A model generated the notes under the pieces. It was not told the DNA's origin. It saw nothing but the letters and a program-made list of their open reading frames with translations, and did no database searches. Made by a program: the position numbers and the translations under genes. A stretch of 64,000 bases of DNA from NCBI RefSeq assembly GCF_001949145.1, contig NW_019091492.1, positions 133,920-197,919 on the forward strand. The letters are read 5' to 3'. The stretch is from Acanthaster planci. Taxonomy: Eukaryota > Echinodermata > Asteroidea > Valvatida > Acanthasteridae. Positions within the stretch are counted from its first letter, which is position 1. Each line of letters starts with the position of its first letter. Positions 60,626 to 64,000 of the stretch are shown in pieces.

Positions 60626-60844
60626 GCACTGCCGAGCTTTGTTCACTTTTATGGGTGTGCTGAGTTCCTGACAATCTTGACTACATGGGCTGCGTGAGCG
60701 TTCGAATTAAGGTCGCTCAAGGCATGTTGGGAAAGAGCGTCTGACGCTGCAAGATCGTACCAATGAGCGTGAGGTTGCACATGTAAACGTACCAGTTGAC
60801 CGAGGATACCTCTCCTACGTCCACACTTATGCTCGACATACAAT
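60626..60844. other. Short flank, nothing recognised
   Basis: Non-coding sequence between the Penelope-like fragment and the next MITE. Confidence 0.35.
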
Positions 60845-61161
60845 GGGTGCGTTCGATTAGCTTCCCTGAACACACCAGTGTTACACTCAAGGGAAGCCTC
60901 AAAATGAGGCTTATCGAACGCTACAGTATGTTTTCAAAGGCATTCTGGGAAAAAGGTCAAGTCCCCGCCTCGTTCCATCATGTACGTCCATGCTCGAACA
61001 GTCCATCAGTGACGTCATTACACTCGGGCAGCCTCCAGAGACCCGCTCGCCAGCTGGGGTAGTGGTGGCTGACACCAGGGCAGGCACGAACGTCACGTGA
61101 TGGCTAAACGAACGCTCTCTTGTAAGTTTGACTTACACGTGTAAGCTAATCGAACGCACCC
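60845..61161. mobile_element. MITE with GGGTGCGTTCGATTAGCTT ends
   Basis: The ends are exact 19 bp inverted repeats, GGGTGCGTTCGATTAGCTT at 60845-60863 and its complement at 61143-61161. A shorter ATCGAACGCTAC word lies inside near 60915. 317 bp, non-coding. Confidence 0.8.
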
Positions 61162-62070
61162 AATGTATAATGAACGTACCACTCAGAGATCTCTCCCGCA
61201 AAAGCGGCAAAGTCATTTCTTCGTATGCCTAAGCGAAAGCGCGCGTCAAATGTGGGACCGTAGCGCGCGTATGTAGGCAACCGGACAAATTAGCACGCCG
61301 GAAGAAACGAGCGCGTCAGATAAATGAGACCGCTACATCGGTCTCACTGTCGTGCAGCACTTTTGCGTGCAGCTGCATACTCTCAGTGACGTAAGCGTCT
61401 GCATTCTGAGGAAAGCGTCATCCGATGTACAGCGTAAGGGACTGAGCTGCACGTCATCTTCGAACTTGGTTTAGCGCACTGAAGTGGGCGAAAGGCTGGT
61501 CAATAAAAATCATGACGCTTAGTCTCGACTGATGTTTGGAGTAGTTGCGGCAACTCAAAATCACCGTGAAACTGGTAACAGATAAAAGCAGTTAAACTAT
61601 TATTTAAACAGCTAATAATTGCTTATGCTCTTCCACTGAATGACAATCATGACAGGATTAACCAAAAATTCGTAAGAATGTATCCATAATGTAAGCTTGT
61701 CACTCAAACGGGTGAAACTACAAGAATAAATTAACAAGCACTATGCAAAGACTGAAGACAGACTTGCGTGTCATACCGCTCACGCCTTTGACCAGCATTG
61801 GAGGCTTTACTAGCCCTTGGAAATCACAGTCTAACACACGTGTGTCTTACAAACAAAGAACAGAATATAACTCAACAGCTCACTTGCGTGAAACTAAAAC
61901 ATAACCAGATAAAGCACGAATTTAACAGTATTTGTCAATAAAGTGTGTAACCGATTAAACTCTACATAGGGCCTATGATCCAAAGATACGACAACCTGAA
62001 AGTGATCTGATAATACAAATGATATCTTTCGTATATGGGATAAATTGATGATAGTATTTTCTTATCCAAA
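61162..62070. other. Flank, no gene recognised
   Basis: Non-coding sequence, with AGCGCGCG-rich patches near 61230-61320. Confidence 0.35.
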
Positions 62071-62290
62071 TGATGTTAACTCGACCACCGAGCTGGCCGG
62101 GAAAAACCCGTTTTATAAATTATCATCTCCCCAACGCAAAAATACATCTTGAAAATAGTTCGTGGTACCCGCTGCTTCACCTGACTCGGACCGGCCAGCC
62201 GACCCCGGCCAGCTCGGTGGTCGAGTGGTTAAGACGTCTGCACTAGTAAGCAGGAGGTCGTGGGTTCGAGTCCCACCGGAGTAAGCTTGT
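62071..62290 (+). mobile_element. tRNA-like SINE or hairpin element
   Basis: Bases 62207-62285 look like a tRNA on the plus strand, with an A-box-like TGGTCGAGTGG and B-box GGTTCGAGTCC. The anticodon loop has eight bases and the acceptor stem mispairs, so it is not a functional tRNA gene. The first 25 bp (CCGGCCAGCTCGGTGGTCGA) are also present inverted at 62079-62101, making a hairpin. ACCCGTTTTATAA occurs at 62107 and again at 62366. Confidence 0.6.
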
Positions 62291-62603
62291 GACTTTTTTC
62301 GCAAGCTCTCGGACAAGCACTGAGCATACAGTGTTTATTAATATATACGTTGGGTAAGGGCAAAACCCGTTTTATAAGTTATGAACTGATTGTGAAGGGA
62401 TTGGCACAAGAAAGGGGAAGGAGCAATCAGGTGCTGTTGATCTCCAGGAGAAGTACCAACTTCTGCACTGGTTATCCCAGCACGGAAAGCTTATCTTCGC
62501 GCTTCCTTTGTTGATTTAATCTATACTTGTTCCGACTTGAACCTTAACTTTCCTTACGAAATAGTCTCTGCCTTCGATTGAGATTTTGAAGATATTCCAT
62601 GCG
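62291..62603. other. Flank, nothing recognised
   Basis: Non-coding sequence including the second ACCCGTTTTATAA word. Confidence 0.3.
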
Positions 62604-63005
62604 TATGGAATTCCATATCTGCCGTCGTGCGTCGCCCGTCGCGCGTCGCCCATCAAATGGGTTGCATAGGACCTGCAAAAGCCGGGGTTTAACAAATGAC
62701 AATGTAATGATTTCATTCACTTCTAAGGATCTTTTCCCAATGAGGCAAGTACTATGGAATTCCATATCTGCCGTCGGCCGTCGCATTTCGCTTTTTGTTG
62801 TGTCCCAATTCTGCCATTTACCAGTTCCAAATATGCCATTTTCCGTCGTGCGTCGTGTGTCGCCCATCGTGCGTCGCCCGTCGTGCGTCGTCCGTCGTGC
62901 GTCGCCCATCAAATGGGTCGCATAGGACCTGCAAAAGTCGGGGTTGAACAAATGACAATGTGATGATTTCATTCACTTCTGACGATATTTTCAAAATAAG
63001 GCAAG
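62604..63005. repeat. Two-copy tandem repeat with GTCGTGCGTC minisatellite
   Basis: Copy 1 (62604-62752) and copy 2 (62753-63005) both run from TATGGAATTCCATATCTGCC through CCATCAAATGGGT, CATAGGACCTGCAAAAG, AACAAATGACAATG and TTTCATTCACTTCT. Copy 2 is longer by an expanded run of CGTCGTGCG/CGTCGCCC words (62845-62905) and an extra segment. Translation gives repeated Arg-rich peptides that are not genes. Confidence 0.85.
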
Positions 63006-64000
63006 TGCAAGTCCCACCTGCAATACTAGTCCCATAATTAATGCCAATAATGCTAGACTACCCCTGCCCCTTGACAAGAAAATGTCGCCTTTCTGAGAAT
63101 TCAACCAAGTGTTTTTTGGGGAAAAACATTTTCAGTGAAAATGTTCAGGCCAACTTATCCACAGTCTAATTCTAATTTGCATACTGTAAAAACGTGACGA
63201 CTTGTTTTCATCAAATTCTAGAAAGAAATCTACCAACCGATACAGATATTCCATTTTGTCCTCTCAATTTCACCTTGGAATTCAGAAATACTAGACGTGC
63301 TGTGGATAACAAACTGTTTATTAAATGTATTGTTAGGGGACAATTACCACTTGGTTTAAGTTTCAGAAAATGTGACGTGTTGGTTTTTGTGGGTGTGTAT
63401 GCCATGGTGGATAGACCAATGAGAACAGATTGTCCTGCATATCAGCATTATCTATGGGGCTAACAAGTGACGTTACTGTTTAAAAGACTTCTGTGAGCCT
63501 ACCTGCAACTAATTTGGAGTATACAGCAGATTTCATCATAGGTATACCCGCCCTCAAAATAATGTTGAATCAGTTCGTCTCTTATGAGAACTATTAAAAA
63601 CATTGTAAATAATTTATTATTTACATTCCATTCTGTGGGATATCGTGCGGGGACAGACAGAAATATTACATAGGATAGACCTAAAGTCAGGCTGTTAATG
63701 AGTAAGGTTACGTCTAGAGTAACTAAGTTATCGAGAAAAACAATCTACCCTTACAAAAGTCTATTTTGTCAATTTATTTATGTAACAAAAATGGTATTAT
63801 TTCATATACACGTTACTTAACCGATGCCAGGATATTATTTTTTCTTTCAAGTGGAGTTCGGCGCAACTGCAAAAACGAATACATGTACATCATGAGAGTC
63901 AGGCATGGTGGATCGATCGAACAAGGACATGTACATGTGAAACGATCAAGGGTCAAAGTTAAAAATACCACTGCGCAATCGTGACAAAAAAACGCGGACG
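63006..64000. other. Right edge, no gene recognised
   Basis: AT-rich non-coding sequence. Open frames of about 90 codons (63194-63463 plus) show no known domain. ACATGTACA motifs lie at 63882 and 63927. Confidence 0.35.

Noticed and set aside
62207-62285. A possible tRNA gene
   Set aside because: A and B boxes are present, but the anticodon loop has eight bases, the acceptor stem mispairs, and part of the sequence is repeated inverted nearby, so it fits a SINE better.
62544-62972. 142-codon minus-strand frame with repeated Gly-Asp-Ala-Arg-Arg peptides
   Set aside because: The peptide repeats are the translation of the GTCGTGCGTC minisatellite; other frames are equally open there.

Overview
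This is a 64 kb eukaryotic genomic window with one assembly gap of 693 N (51075-51767). It looks like a marine invertebrate, most likely a non-vertebrate deuterostome (echinoderm, hemichordate or cephalochordate). That is an inference from the gene family, the transposon mix (DIRS, Penelope-like, Academ-like, hAT, Tc1/mariner, Gypsy, non-LTR) and the very common palindromic ACATGTACATGT motif. The species cannot be fixed from sequence alone. There is no bacterial or viral gene organisation.

The only host protein gene I can support is on the minus strand. It encodes a major facilitator superfamily transporter of the oxalate:formate antiporter (OFA)-like type. Eight coding exons can be followed from a start codon at 53655 down to 13557: 53655-53562, 39949-39882, 38311-38190, 28964-28838, 23459-23311, 15419-15299, 14279-14001 and 13679-13557. 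All seven introns are GT-AG and all reading phases join. The 361 codons cover transmembrane helices 1 to 8. The C-terminal part must lie to the left and I could not find it in this window.

Most other recognisable content is mobile DNA, much of it inside the introns. From the left: a 3 kb element with ACGTC-rich subterminal repeats (3331-6355); a Tc1/mariner-type MITE (6835-7258); a structurally complete but mutated DIRS retrotransposon (7420-13183); a second, divergent DIRS fragment in intron 5 (18795-20330); an array of about 147 bp tandem repeats (21370-21945); and, in intron 4, a 4.5 kb candidate Academ/AcademH-like element (23747-28205) with inverted ends around a DUF6589-like fragment and a RecQ-like helicase fragment. 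Intron 3 holds a decayed hAT transposon with BED finger and hAT C-terminal remnants (29745-32595), an LTR-like promoter region (33288-34150), a minisatellite and a tRNA-headed SINE (36480-36872). Intron 1 holds a non-LTR 3' end, a Gypsy integrase remnant, a hAT MITE with its 8 bp target duplication, and the gap.

Upstream of the transporter (53.7-64 kb) no host gene is recognisable. This flank is a dense field of short foldback elements (53736-54192, 55729-55946, 57105-57945, 58850-59005, 59132-59272, 60845-61161). It also has a roughly 0.6 kb duplicated segment (56028-56620 and 58443-59115), a Penelope-like element 3' part (59905-60625), a tRNA-like SINE and a GTCGTGCGTC minisatellite. The element at 53736-54192 sits about 80 bp upstream of the transporter start codon and could contribute to its promoter.
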